Position numbers and translations under genes: made by a program
Part shown: positions 1 through 6,938 of the stretch, piece by piece
Layout: every line of letters begins with the position of its first letter
Numbering within the stretch: the first letter of the stretch is position 1
Source of the DNA: Aliarcobacter vitoriensis
Lineage (GTDB): Bacteria > Campylobacterota > Campylobacteria > Campylobacterales > Arcobacteraceae
Length of the DNA stretch: 64,000 nucleotides
Direction of reading: 5' to 3'
Assembly (NCBI RefSeq): GCF_003316695.1
Contig: NZ_PDKB01000002.1
Span: 1-64,000, forward strand
Notes under the pieces: generated by a model
What the model was told of the DNA's origin: nothing
The model's database searches: none
Seen by the model: the letters and a program-made list of their open reading frames with translations, nothing else

Positions 1-133
1 GGTTTTTTTGTATTTTCAGATTTTTTAACATCAATTTAGATTAGGAGCTAAAGTTAAAAAATTGTCCTTTCTTTTACCTTGGAACTCATACCTAAGTTTA
101 TATATCATAATAAGTTAATTTAATAGTTATTTT

Positions 134-142
134 TGCTAAAAT
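134..142 (+). promoter_or_regulatory. Putative extended -10 promoter element
   Basis: TGC directly followed by TAAAAT, 21 bases before the ATG at 164, looks like an extended -10 box. No clear -35 is visible, which is common in Campylobacterota. The rest of 1-163 holds no supported gene; it may carry the tail of a neighbouring transcript. Confidence 0.4.
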
Positions 143-163
143 AAATTTAGAATAAAAGGAAAA

Positions 164-790
164 ATGATGAATACAAAAAAACTAAAAGAGCTTGAAGATA
201 ACTTTTTTGAGTATTATCCAAAAGGCTTTGAAGATGATAAACTTTTAGCTATTATCAAAAGATTTAATTCTACAAAATTTCATCAAGAGACAAAAGAACT
301 TTTTAAAAAAGAAAACTTTTCTCAACCAGAACTTATTTGTGATAATTTTGCAAAGATTATCTCTAAATCACCACTAATTTCTCTATTTGAAAAGCCAAAA
401 GTAAGAGATATGATAAAGTCAATGAATATTTATGAAAAAGATATGTTTTGTATTGCTTTAGATGAACTTCTTTATGGAAACTTTAAAGATGGATTTGATG
501 ATATGATTGAGATATTAACTCAAAAGAATCTAGCAAAATGGTCTATAATAACTCTTATTCCATACTATTTTACTATAAACAAAGAATTTTTTATCAAACC
601 AACAACTACAAAAAATGTAATAAAATATTTTGAAATAGAAAATTTAGTATATAAACCAAAACCAGCTTTTGAATTTTATAGTTCATATAAAAAAGTTTTA
701 AATGAGATGAAAAAGCAAGTTTCAAAAAAACTAACATCTGATAATGCAGGATTTACAGGATTTTTAAGAATGGGAATGGAAGAGGGTTAG
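164..790 (+). CDS. Conserved hypothetical protein, 208 aa
   Basis: I do not recognise a family. The protein is soluble, lysine- and phenylalanine-rich, with no signal peptide, membrane segment or obvious catalytic motif. It looks mainly alpha-helical. The start is supported by AAAAGGAAAA before ATG and by an extended -10 box just upstream. A second ATG follows immediately at 167 and could be the real start. The 3' end overlaps by 4 bases the convergent stop of the HxlR-type gene. Codon use matches the neighbours, so it is probably a genuine gene of this lineage. Confidence 0.7.
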   Translation: MMNTKKLKELEDNFFEYYPKGFEDDKLLAIIKRFNSTKFHQETKELFKKENFSQPELICDNFAKIISKSPLISLFEKPKVRDMIKSMNIYEKDMFCIALDELLYGNFKDGFDDMIEILTQKNLAKWSIITLIPYYFTINKEFFIKPTTTKNVIKYFEIENLVYKPKPAFEFYSSYKKVLNEMKKQVSKKLTSDNAGFTGFLRMGMEEG

Positions 791-1128
791 TATATTTTTG
801 CTCCCATTTCTTTTGCATATTTTTCTCCCCATTTACTCATTATTTCAAATACTTCGAGTAATCTTTCACCATGAATTGTTAAAGAGTATTCTACTTTTGG
901 AGGAACTTCTGGGAAAACTACTCTATGCACAAGTGAAACTTCTTCTAGTGCTTTTAATTTTCTACTTAAAGTTCTTTGTGAAATATCAGGCATCTTTTGA
1001 GTTAATTCACTAACTCTTAGTGGTTTTGTAGCTAAATTCCAAAGTATTAAAAATTTCCATTTATCATCGACTAAGTCCATTGGAATTTTACTTGGGCATT
1101 CGTACTCTTTTCCATTTAGTTCAATCAT
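787..1128 (-). CDS. HxlR/DUF24-family transcriptional regulator
   Basis: A 113-aa winged-helix protein. The ATG at 1128 is preferred over an upstream one at 1182 because AAGGA lies 7 bases before it and the resulting length is typical of the family. The N-terminal stretch has the conserved cysteine (Cys11 in YECPS) followed by the DDKWKFLILWNL helix; the recognition segment ISQRTLSRKLKALEE and the wing follow. Family members such as HxlR, YodB and HypR sense aldehydes, quinones or thiol stress through this cysteine. It diverges from a flavodoxin-fold oxidoreductase, a classic regulator/target pair, and two palindromes lie between them. The effector is not knowable from sequence. Confidence 0.9.
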   Translation of the reverse strand: MIELNGKEYECPSKIPMDLVDDKWKFLILWNLATKPLRVSELTQKMPDISQRTLSRKLKALEEVSLVHRVVFPEVPPKVEYSLTIHGERLLEVFEIMSKWGEKYAKEMGAKIY

Positions 1129-1176
1129 TGTAATCCTTTTTTGAAGTATAACTAAAAAAGCATAACAATACAAATT

Positions 1177-1209
1177 AGACATAAAAGTCTATACTTGACA
1201 AAAATGTCA
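1177..1209. promoter_or_regulatory. Two candidate HxlR operators (GAC-N6-GTC)
   Basis: Two inverted repeats sit in the divergent gap: AGAC-ATAAAA-GTCT at 1177-1190 and TGACA-AAAA-TGTCA at 1196-1209. Both contain a GAC-N6-GTC core. The second overlaps the -35 box of the oxidoreductase promoter, which fits repression. Assignment to the adjacent regulator is inference from position and symmetry. Confidence 0.6.
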
Positions 1210-1223
1210 TAAATGGATAATAT
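1195..1223 (+). promoter_or_regulatory. Sigma70-type promoter of oxidoreductase gene
   Basis: TTGACA at 1195-1200 is followed, after 17 bases, by TAATAT at 1218-1223. Transcription would start near 1230. That puts the in-frame ATG at 1213 upstream of the transcript and supports the ATG at 1252. Confidence 0.6.
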
Positions 1224-1251
1224 TTTACAAATCAAAAAAAAGGTAATAAAA

Positions 1252-1782
1252 ATGAAAAAAGTTTTAATCAATGTAGTTCATCCAAATTTGGATACTGAAT
1301 CAAGAGTAAATAAAGCTTTAGTTGAATTTGCAAGTAAAGAGTCAAATGTAACAGTAAATAATCTTTATAAAAAATATCCAGATTTTAAAATAGATGCAAA
1401 AAAAGAGCAAGAGTTATTACTTGAAAATGACATTATAATCTTCCAATTTCCAATGTATTGGCTAAGTTCACCAGCACTTTTAAAAGAGTGGTTAGATGTA
1501 GTTTTAGAGTATAACTTTGCTTTTGGTGAAAACTATAAATTAGAAAATAAAACTTTAGCAGTAGCTACAAGTGTAGGAAGTGGAACAGCTCAATACAATT
1601 CAAATGGAAGTAACAAATTCACAGTTGAAGAGTTTTTAAACTCATTTGAAGCAACAGCAAATTATGTAAAAATGGACTATAAAAATCCGTTTATTACTTA
1701 TGAAACTTTTGTAATAAGTGATGAAAAATTACAAGAAACAGCAAAAGAATATGTATCTTATATAAAAGATTTAACAAAATAA
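1252..1782 (+). CDS. NAD(P)H-dependent FMN oxidoreductase (flavodoxin-2 fold)
   Basis: A 176-aa flavodoxin-like quinone/NAD(P)H oxidoreductase of the KefF/MdaB/YwrO group. The start at 1252 has AAAAAGG upstream and lies after the predicted promoter. The N-terminal strand KKVLINVVHPN and the segment FPMYWLSSPALLKEWLD are hallmark FMN/dimer-interface motifs of this family. Members reduce quinones or other electrophiles by two electrons and protect against oxidative or thiol stress. It diverges from an HxlR regulator, which in other bacteria often controls such enzymes. A hairpin after the stop codon separates it from the convergent hydrolase. The substrate is unknown. Confidence 0.85.
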   Translation: MKKVLINVVHPNLDTESRVNKALVEFASKESNVTVNNLYKKYPDFKIDAKKEQELLLENDIIIFQFPMYWLSSPALLKEWLDVVLEYNFAFGENYKLENKTLAVATSVGSGTAQYNSNGSNKFTVEEFLNSFEATANYVKMDYKNPFITYETFVISDEKLQETAKEYVSYIKDLTK

Positions 1783-1810
1783 TTGACAAAGAGTATTATC
1801 TCTTTGTCAA
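1783..1810. terminator. Bidirectional terminator hairpin
   Basis: TTGACAAAGAG and CTCTTTGTCAA form a perfect 11-bp stem around a 6-base loop, between the convergent oxidoreductase and alpha/beta hydrolase genes. The following U-run is short. Confidence 0.6.
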
Positions 1811-1818
1811 TAAAACTT

Positions 1819-2634
1819 CTATAAAAAATCTAATATTGTTTTAATTAGCTCTTCAGGTTGTTCTTCTGGTATATAGTGTCCACAATTTTCTATAACTTTA
1901 GTTGTAACTTGATTTGAGATTTTTTGCATAGCAATTCCAACTTGCTCTTTTAAGGCAAATTCTCCGCCAATAGCTAAGATTTTTATATCAAGTTTTGAAG
2001 TTAAAACTCTATTTTGTTTAGCACTTTCTTGAAAATATCGATAGTATTCAAAGCCATTTTTCATTTTATCTTTATATGCTAAATAGTAGTTTTGTATATC
2101 TTCTTCCTTTATTGCATTTTTTATATAAGATTTTTTATTAAAATACCAAGAAATATACTCTTTTTCTCTATCTTTTACTAAAAATTCAGGTATTTCTTCA
2201 ACACTATGAAAGAAAAATTGCCAGATTTTATTTGTATTTTCCAAACAAAAAAGTTCATCTGATATAAGTCCAGGAATTCCTGCATCTATAATAGTCAAAC
2301 TTTTTAAATTTTCTTTAAAATATATACAATAAGTCGTTGCAACCCAAGCTCCAATATCATGTCCAACTAAATGAAATTCTTTTATTTTAAGTTTTTTTAT
2401 AAATTCGTTTAAAATTGTAGCTATATTTTTTGTATCATAACTTTTTGCAATACTGCTATTTCCAAGTCCTGGTAAATCCAAAGTTATAATTCTAAATTTT
2501 TTAGATAAGACAGGAGTTATTTTTCTCCACATATAAGAAGTTTGTGGCCAACCATGAAGTAAAACTATAGTTTCACCTTGTCCTTCTATACTATATGAAA
2601 TATTTATCTCATCGATATTTATACTTTTTTGCAT
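1819..2634 (-). CDS. Alpha/beta hydrolase, epoxide hydrolase/dehalogenase-like
   Basis: A 271-aa alpha/beta-hydrolase. It shows the oxyanion-hole motif HGWPQ near residue 28, the nucleophile elbow GHDIGAW (Asp nucleophile, about residue 94), and a C-terminal CGHYIPEEQPEE segment carrying the catalytic histidine. An Asp nucleophile followed by IGAW is typical of epoxide hydrolases, haloalkane dehalogenases and fluoroacetate dehalogenases, rather than Ser esterases. There is no signal peptide, so it is cytoplasmic. It diverges from a TetR regulator with two palindromes between them, suggesting substrate-induced expression. The exact substrate cannot be assigned. Confidence 0.85.
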   Translation of the reverse strand: MQKSINIDEINISYSIEGQGETIVLLHGWPQTSYMWRKITPVLSKKFRIITLDLPGLGNSSIAKSYDTKNIATILNEFIKKLKIKEFHLVGHDIGAWVATTYCIYFKENLKSLTIIDAGIPGLISDELFCLENTNKIWQFFFHSVEEIPEFLVKDREKEYISWYFNKKSYIKNAIKEEDIQNYYLAYKDKMKNGFEYYRYFQESAKQNRVLTSKLDIKILAIGGEFALKEQVGIAMQKISNQVTTKVIENCGHYIPEEQPEELIKTILDFL

Positions 2635-2648
2635 ATTATCTCCTAATT

Positions 2649-2700
2649 ATTTGACCTTTTGGTCAAATAAAATTCTAATAAAATTTGACTAAGAAGTCAA
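2649..2700. promoter_or_regulatory. Two candidate TetR operators
   Basis: ATTTGACC-TTTT-GGTCAAAT (2649-2668) is a perfect palindrome with 8-bp arms. TTGACT-AAGA-AGTCAA (2685-2700) is a second with 6-bp arms. Both have the TTGAC-N6-GTCAA form common for TetR/AcrR regulators and lie in the divergent gap between hydrolase and tetR. Each could also carry -35 hexamers. The assignment is positional inference. Confidence 0.7.
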
Positions 2701-2723
2701 GTTAAAAAATGTTACAATAAAAA

Positions 2724-3302
2724 ATGGAAAAAAATACAAGAAAAGATTTAATAAATTGCACTTTTGATGAAATCTACACAAAAGGTTATCAAGGTGCTTC
2801 TTTAACAGATATTTTAAAAAATGCAAAAGTACATAAAGGTTCTATGTATCACTTTTTTGAAAATAAAAAAGAGATGGCAATAGCTTCAATAAAAGAGAAG
2901 ATTTATGAAAAGTTTGTGCAAAGATATTCTTTAATCTTAGAATTAGAAAAAGATTATTTAGAAGCTTTTATAAAAAGTTTAAAAGATACTTCTTCGAGAG
3001 ATTTTGAAAAAGGTTGTCCAATAGCAAATATTATTCAAGAGATGTCAAATATTGACGAAGATTTTAAAGTTTTGATGAAAGAGATTTATGAAGCTTTAAA
3101 AAGCAATATAAAAAATATTTTGGATAAAGCAGTTGAAAAAGATGAAATTAAAGAGTGTGATACGAAAAAACTTAGTTTATATATAGCTTCAACATTAGAA
3201 GGTGCTATTTTATCTGCAAAAGCTAGTGGAAATGTAGAAGATTATCTTGATGTAATAGATATCTTATCTTCTTATTTATTATCTTTTAAAAAGAGTTTCT
3301 AA
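2724..3302 (+). CDS. TetR/AcrR-family transcriptional regulator
   Basis: A 192-aa repressor with an N-terminal TetR helix-turn-helix (about residues 5-50; the segment GASLTDILKNAKVHKGSMYHFFENKKEM is the recognition region) and a helical ligand-binding domain. The C-terminal half, with GCPIANIIQEMS, resembles the TetR_C domain seen in LfrR/YxaF-like regulators. No strong Shine-Dalgarno is seen and the ATG lies close to a possible -10 (TACAAT at 2713-2718), so the mRNA may have a very short leader. It probably represses itself and the divergent alpha/beta hydrolase. The ligand is unknown. Confidence 0.9.
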   Translation: MEKNTRKDLINCTFDEIYTKGYQGASLTDILKNAKVHKGSMYHFFENKKEMAIASIKEKIYEKFVQRYSLILELEKDYLEAFIKSLKDTSSRDFEKGCPIANIIQEMSNIDEDFKVLMKEIYEALKSNIKNILDKAVEKDEIKECDTKKLSLYIASTLEGAILSAKASGNVEDYLDVIDILSSYLLSFKKSF

Positions 3303-3337
3303 AACTCCTTTTTCATAAAATTATCAAGCCCTTTTAG

Positions 3338-3343
3338 ATACAA
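3338..3343 (+). promoter_or_regulatory. Putative mutS2 -10 box, near-leaderless
   Basis: TACAAT lies only 8 bases before the mutS2 ATG with no Shine-Dalgarno in between, so the transcript may start at or next to the initiation codon. Confidence 0.35.
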
Positions 3344-3351
3344 TCGCACTT

Positions 3352-5553
3352 ATGGAAAATTTAATTAAAAAACTAGACTTAAGTGACTATATAACAAGCT
3401 TTTTAAAGCTTTTTGCTAGAGAAAAATCTATAATTTTAGAGGGTGATATAAATATTCACTATAAAATCATAAGTGAACTATCAAAATATAATATAAATCA
3501 ACCACTGAATGTAGAAAATCTTGATTCACAACTTATGCACATACAAAAACAAGGTGTTTTAAGAGTTTATGAAATATATGAATTTATAAAAATAATCAAC
3601 TATTTTTTATATTTAAAGAAATTCAATTTTGAAGGAAAGCTTCTTGAGATGATTGATAAAATCATCATTCCAGCTGATATCTTAAAAATTTGTGAATATT
3701 TTGATGATAAAGCAAACCTAAAAGATGGAATAGATGAAGATTATGACAATATTAAACAAGCACTTTATAAAAATAAAGAAGAGATAAAACAAAGCCTTTA
3801 TAAGATTATAAACTCTTCTAAAATAAAACCATATTTGGTTGATATGCAAGTACATTTTATCAATAGTGAAGAGTGCTTATTAGTTCGTGGTGGATTTAAT
3901 CACGTTTTAAGTGGAAGTGTAATTGATAGATCAAATGCTGGATTTTTTTATGTAATTCCTCATAGTGTTAGTGATTTAAAACAAAAGCAAAGTGATTTAA
4001 AAAATAAACAAGAAGAGATTTTATTTAAACTTTGTAAAGAAATATCTCATATTTTTGAAAAAAATCTACTATTTTTGAAGTTTATAAACAAAGAATTTGA
4101 CAAATTCGACCATTATCAAGCTAGGATATTTTTTTCAAAAATTGGAGATAAAAACTTTATATTACCTTCTAAAAATGCTGAAAATAGACTTGTAGATTTT
4201 TGTCATCCAGCTTTAAGTAATCCAAAACCAATAACGATTGATTTTTCAAAAAGTGTTATTATGATAACTGGAGTTAATGCTGGTGGAAAAACTATGATGT
4301 TAAAATCAATTTTAAGCTCAATTTTTCTATCAAAATATCTTCTGCCATACAATGCACATAAAAGTACAGTAGTAAGCAATTTTAAATCTATAAATGCAGT
4401 TTTAGATGATCCTCAAAGTGTAAAAAATGACATTTCAACTTTTGCTGGAAGAATGGTAGAGTTTTCTAAACTTTTTGAAGTTAAAAATGCAATAGTTGGA
4501 GTTGATGAGATAGAACTCGGAACTGATTCAGATGAAGCTGCAAGTTTATTTAAAGTAATAATTGAAGATTTAATCAAAAATGATATAAAAATCATCATCA
4601 CAACTCACCATAAAAGACTAGCAGCACTTATGGCTTCAAATCCAGATGTTGAATTGATAGCTGCTTTATATGATGAAGAAAATCAAAGACCAACTTATGA
4701 TTTTTTACAAGGAACTATTGGAAAATCTTACGCATTTGAAACAGCTTTAAGATATAAAATACCACTAGGAGTTGTAAAAAGAGCAAAAGAAGTTTATGGA
4801 GAAGATAAAGATAGATTAAATGAATTGATTGAACGAAGTAGTGATTTAGAACGAGAATATAAGCAAAAAATAGAGAAACTTGATATAGAAATAGCTAATA
4901 TGCAAAGAATCTCGAATAATTTAAAAGATCAAAAAGAACAACTTGATGAGCATATTTATAGTGAAAAATCAAAACTTCATAAAGAGTATAAAGATGCAAG
5001 AGATGAAGCTAAAAAAGCTATTAAAGCTAAAATGGTAAAAGAGTCTCATCAACACTTAAATATTTCTCACAAAATGGCAAAAGAGATACAAGTTGAGAAA
5101 GTTCAAGAAGAAATAGAGTTTAAAGTAGGGGATAGAGTAAAATATCGAAATACAAAAGGAGTTATTGTTTCAATCAAAGGAAATAAGGCTTTTATTGAAA
5201 ATGATATGGGTATAAAGGTTCAAGTAATGATAGTAGACTTAAGTAGAAGTGGAAATCCACCACCAAAAATTCCTTCAAAAAAAGCTGTTGTAACTATACA
5301 AAAATCAGAAACTGGAAGTATAAAACTAGATTTACATGGACAAAGAGCTGATGAAGCTATTGAAAATCTTGACAAATTTCTAAGTGATGCTCTTTTAGCT
5401 GGATTTGAAGAAGTATTAGTTTATCACGGAATTGGAACTGGAAAACTTGCATTTGCAGTAAAAGAGTTTTTAAAGAAACATCCAAGAGTAAAGAGTTTTG
5501 AAGATGCCCATCCAAGTAGTGGAGGATTTGGAGCTAAAGTTATAAAACTTTAG
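3352..5553 (+). CDS. mutS2: MutS2 family endonuclease/ribosome-rescue ATPase
   Basis: A 733-aa MutS2. The N-terminal helical core precedes the ABC-type ATPase: Walker A GVNAGGKT near residue 306 and Walker B with VDEIELGTD near residue 383. A long charged coiled coil (about residues 480-590) follows, then a KOW-like segment (GDRVKYRNTKGVIVS), and a C-terminal Smr domain with LDLHGQR near residue 659 and the HGIGTGKL loop. MutS2 lacks the mismatch-recognition domain of MutS; it has been linked to suppression of recombination, and in Bacillus to splitting collided ribosomes. The length is slightly below the usual 780 aa. The last 14 bases overlap the convergent CorC-type gene. Confidence 0.95.
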   Translation: MENLIKKLDLSDYITSFLKLFAREKSIILEGDINIHYKIISELSKYNINQPLNVENLDSQLMHIQKQGVLRVYEIYEFIKIINYFLYLKKFNFEGKLLEMIDKIIIPADILKICEYFDDKANLKDGIDEDYDNIKQALYKNKEEIKQSLYKIINSSKIKPYLVDMQVHFINSEECLLVRGGFNHVLSGSVIDRSNAGFFYVIPHSVSDLKQKQSDLKNKQEEILFKLCKEISHIFEKNLLFLKFINKEFDKFDHYQARIFFSKIGDKNFILPSKNAENRLVDFCHPALSNPKPITIDFSKSVIMITGVNAGGKTMMLKSILSSIFLSKYLLPYNAHKSTVVSNFKSINAVLDDPQSVKNDISTFAGRMVEFSKLFEVKNAIVGVDEIELGTDSDEAASLFKVIIEDLIKNDIKIIITTHHKRLAALMASNPDVELIAALYDEENQRPTYDFLQGTIGKSYAFETALRYKIPLGVVKRAKEVYGEDKDRLNELIERSSDLEREYKQKIEKLDIEIANMQRISNNLKDQKEQLDEHIYSEKSKLHKEYKDARDEAKKAIKAKMVKESHQHLNISHKMAKEIQVEKVQEEIEFKVGDRVKYRNTKGVIVSIKGNKAFIENDMGIKVQVMIVDLSRSGNPPPKIPSKKAVVTIQKSETGSIKLDLHGQRADEAIENLDKFLSDALLAGFEEVLVYHGIGTGKLAFAVKEFLKKHPRVKSFEDAHPSSGGFGAKVIKL

Positions 5554-6868
5554 ACTCTTCCTCTGGTATTATTTTTGTACATAAAAGCTTTTTGATACGA
5601 TTGTTCTCTATTTCTAATATTTTATAAGTACAATAAGTATCTTCAATAACTTCTCCAACAATAGGTAATCTTCCTACAATATTTATAATTCTTCCACCAA
5701 TAGTTACAGAAATTTCTGTTTCATCAAAGCTAATATCTAAAATCTCTTCAACTTTTTCTATGTTTACCATTCCATCAAATTCGTAAATATTTTCATCTAT
5801 TTTTTTAATAGTTTCTTGTTTTGGATCATGTTCATCTGTTGTTTCTCCGATAAGTTCTTCTAAAATATCATCCATAGTTATAAGTCCAGAAGTTCCACCG
5901 TATTCATCAATAACTAAAGCTAAATGAATTCTACTTTTATTCATTCTTGTTAAAATGTTTGAAATAGAAGTATTTTCTGGAACCATTATAATAGGTCTTA
6001 CAAATTTTGAAAAATCAACAGTTTTTCCTTCTAAAGAGTTGTTTAATAAATCTCTAGTATGAATCATTCCTGTTATATTGTCTTTTCCACCATGACAATA
6101 TGGATATCTTGTATGTCTTGTTGAAGTTAATCTTTGAATATTCTCTTCGATACTTTTTTCAGAATTAATACAAATCATATCTTTTCTTGGAGTCATAATC
6201 TCTTTTGCAACTGTTTCAGAAAAATCGACTGCATTTTTGATGATTTCACTCTCAATAGAATCAATATGTCCACCTTTAAAACTTTCATTTACAATAATTC
6301 TAAGTTCTTCTTCAGAGTGAGATAACTCATGCTCTGTTGCAGGTCTAACACCAAGCATTCTAAGAATAGATGCTGCAACTATATCAAAGAAACGAATTAA
6401 TGGATAGAATACTAACCAAAAGATATATAAAGGACGAGCTATATATAGTGCCATAACTTCAGCTTTTGCAATAGCAATAGATTTTGGAACAATCTCTCCA
6501 AAAACAACGTGTAAAAATGTAACAATAGCAAAAGCAATTACAAAACTAATAGTATGTAATAAAACTGGATTATTTGCCAAAAATGTAACATTTGATTCTA
6601 TAAGTCTAGCAAGAGCGGGTTCTCCTATCCAACCTAAAGCAAGAGAAGAAAAAGTAATTCCAAGTTGAGTAGCACTTAGATAAGTATCAAGAGAGTTAGA
6701 CATTTTCAGTGCCAAAGGTGCACCTCTTCTGCCTTGTTTAACAAATTCTTCTAATTTTGTTTTTCTAACTTTTACAATAGCAAACTCAGAAAGAACGAAA
6801 AAACCATTTAAAAACACTAAAAATAGTGCAACAATCAACATCAATACGGACTGTATATCGGGATCCAA
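5540..6868 (-). CDS. CorC/HlyC (CNNM, DUF21) family membrane protein
   Basis: A 442-aa inner-membrane protein. The N-terminal CNNM/DUF21 transmembrane domain spans about residues 1-195, a tandem CBS pair about 210-335, and the C-terminal transporter-associated CorC/HlyC domain about 345-435. The family is implicated in magnesium or cobalt efflux, with CBS domains binding adenine nucleotides. The name 'haemolysin' is historical and not implied here. The start has AAAGGAATTTTTTTGG upstream of the ATG on the minus strand. It is monocistronic as far as can be seen and its tail overlaps mutS2. Confidence 0.9.
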   Translation of the reverse strand: MDPDIQSVLMLIVALFLVFLNGFFVLSEFAIVKVRKTKLEEFVKQGRRGAPLALKMSNSLDTYLSATQLGITFSSLALGWIGEPALARLIESNVTFLANNPVLLHTISFVIAFAIVTFLHVVFGEIVPKSIAIAKAEVMALYIARPLYIFWLVFYPLIRFFDIVAASILRMLGVRPATEHELSHSEEELRIIVNESFKGGHIDSIESEIIKNAVDFSETVAKEIMTPRKDMICINSEKSIEENIQRLTSTRHTRYPYCHGGKDNITGMIHTRDLLNNSLEGKTVDFSKFVRPIIMVPENTSISNILTRMNKSRIHLALVIDEYGGTSGLITMDDILEELIGETTDEHDPKQETIKKIDENIYEFDGMVNIEKVEEILDISFDETEISVTIGGRIINIVGRLPIVGEVIEDTYCTYKILEIENNRIKKLLCTKIIPEEESKVL

Positions 6869-6938
6869 AAAAATTCCTTTTTAATAAAATTATAATTTAA
6901 CTAGAAATATAAGCTATAAAAACTTAATATAAGCTTCA

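Noticed and set aside
1-163. Possible 3' end of a gene entering from the left
   Set aside because: No frame reads convincingly through the segment and no recognisable protein end was found.
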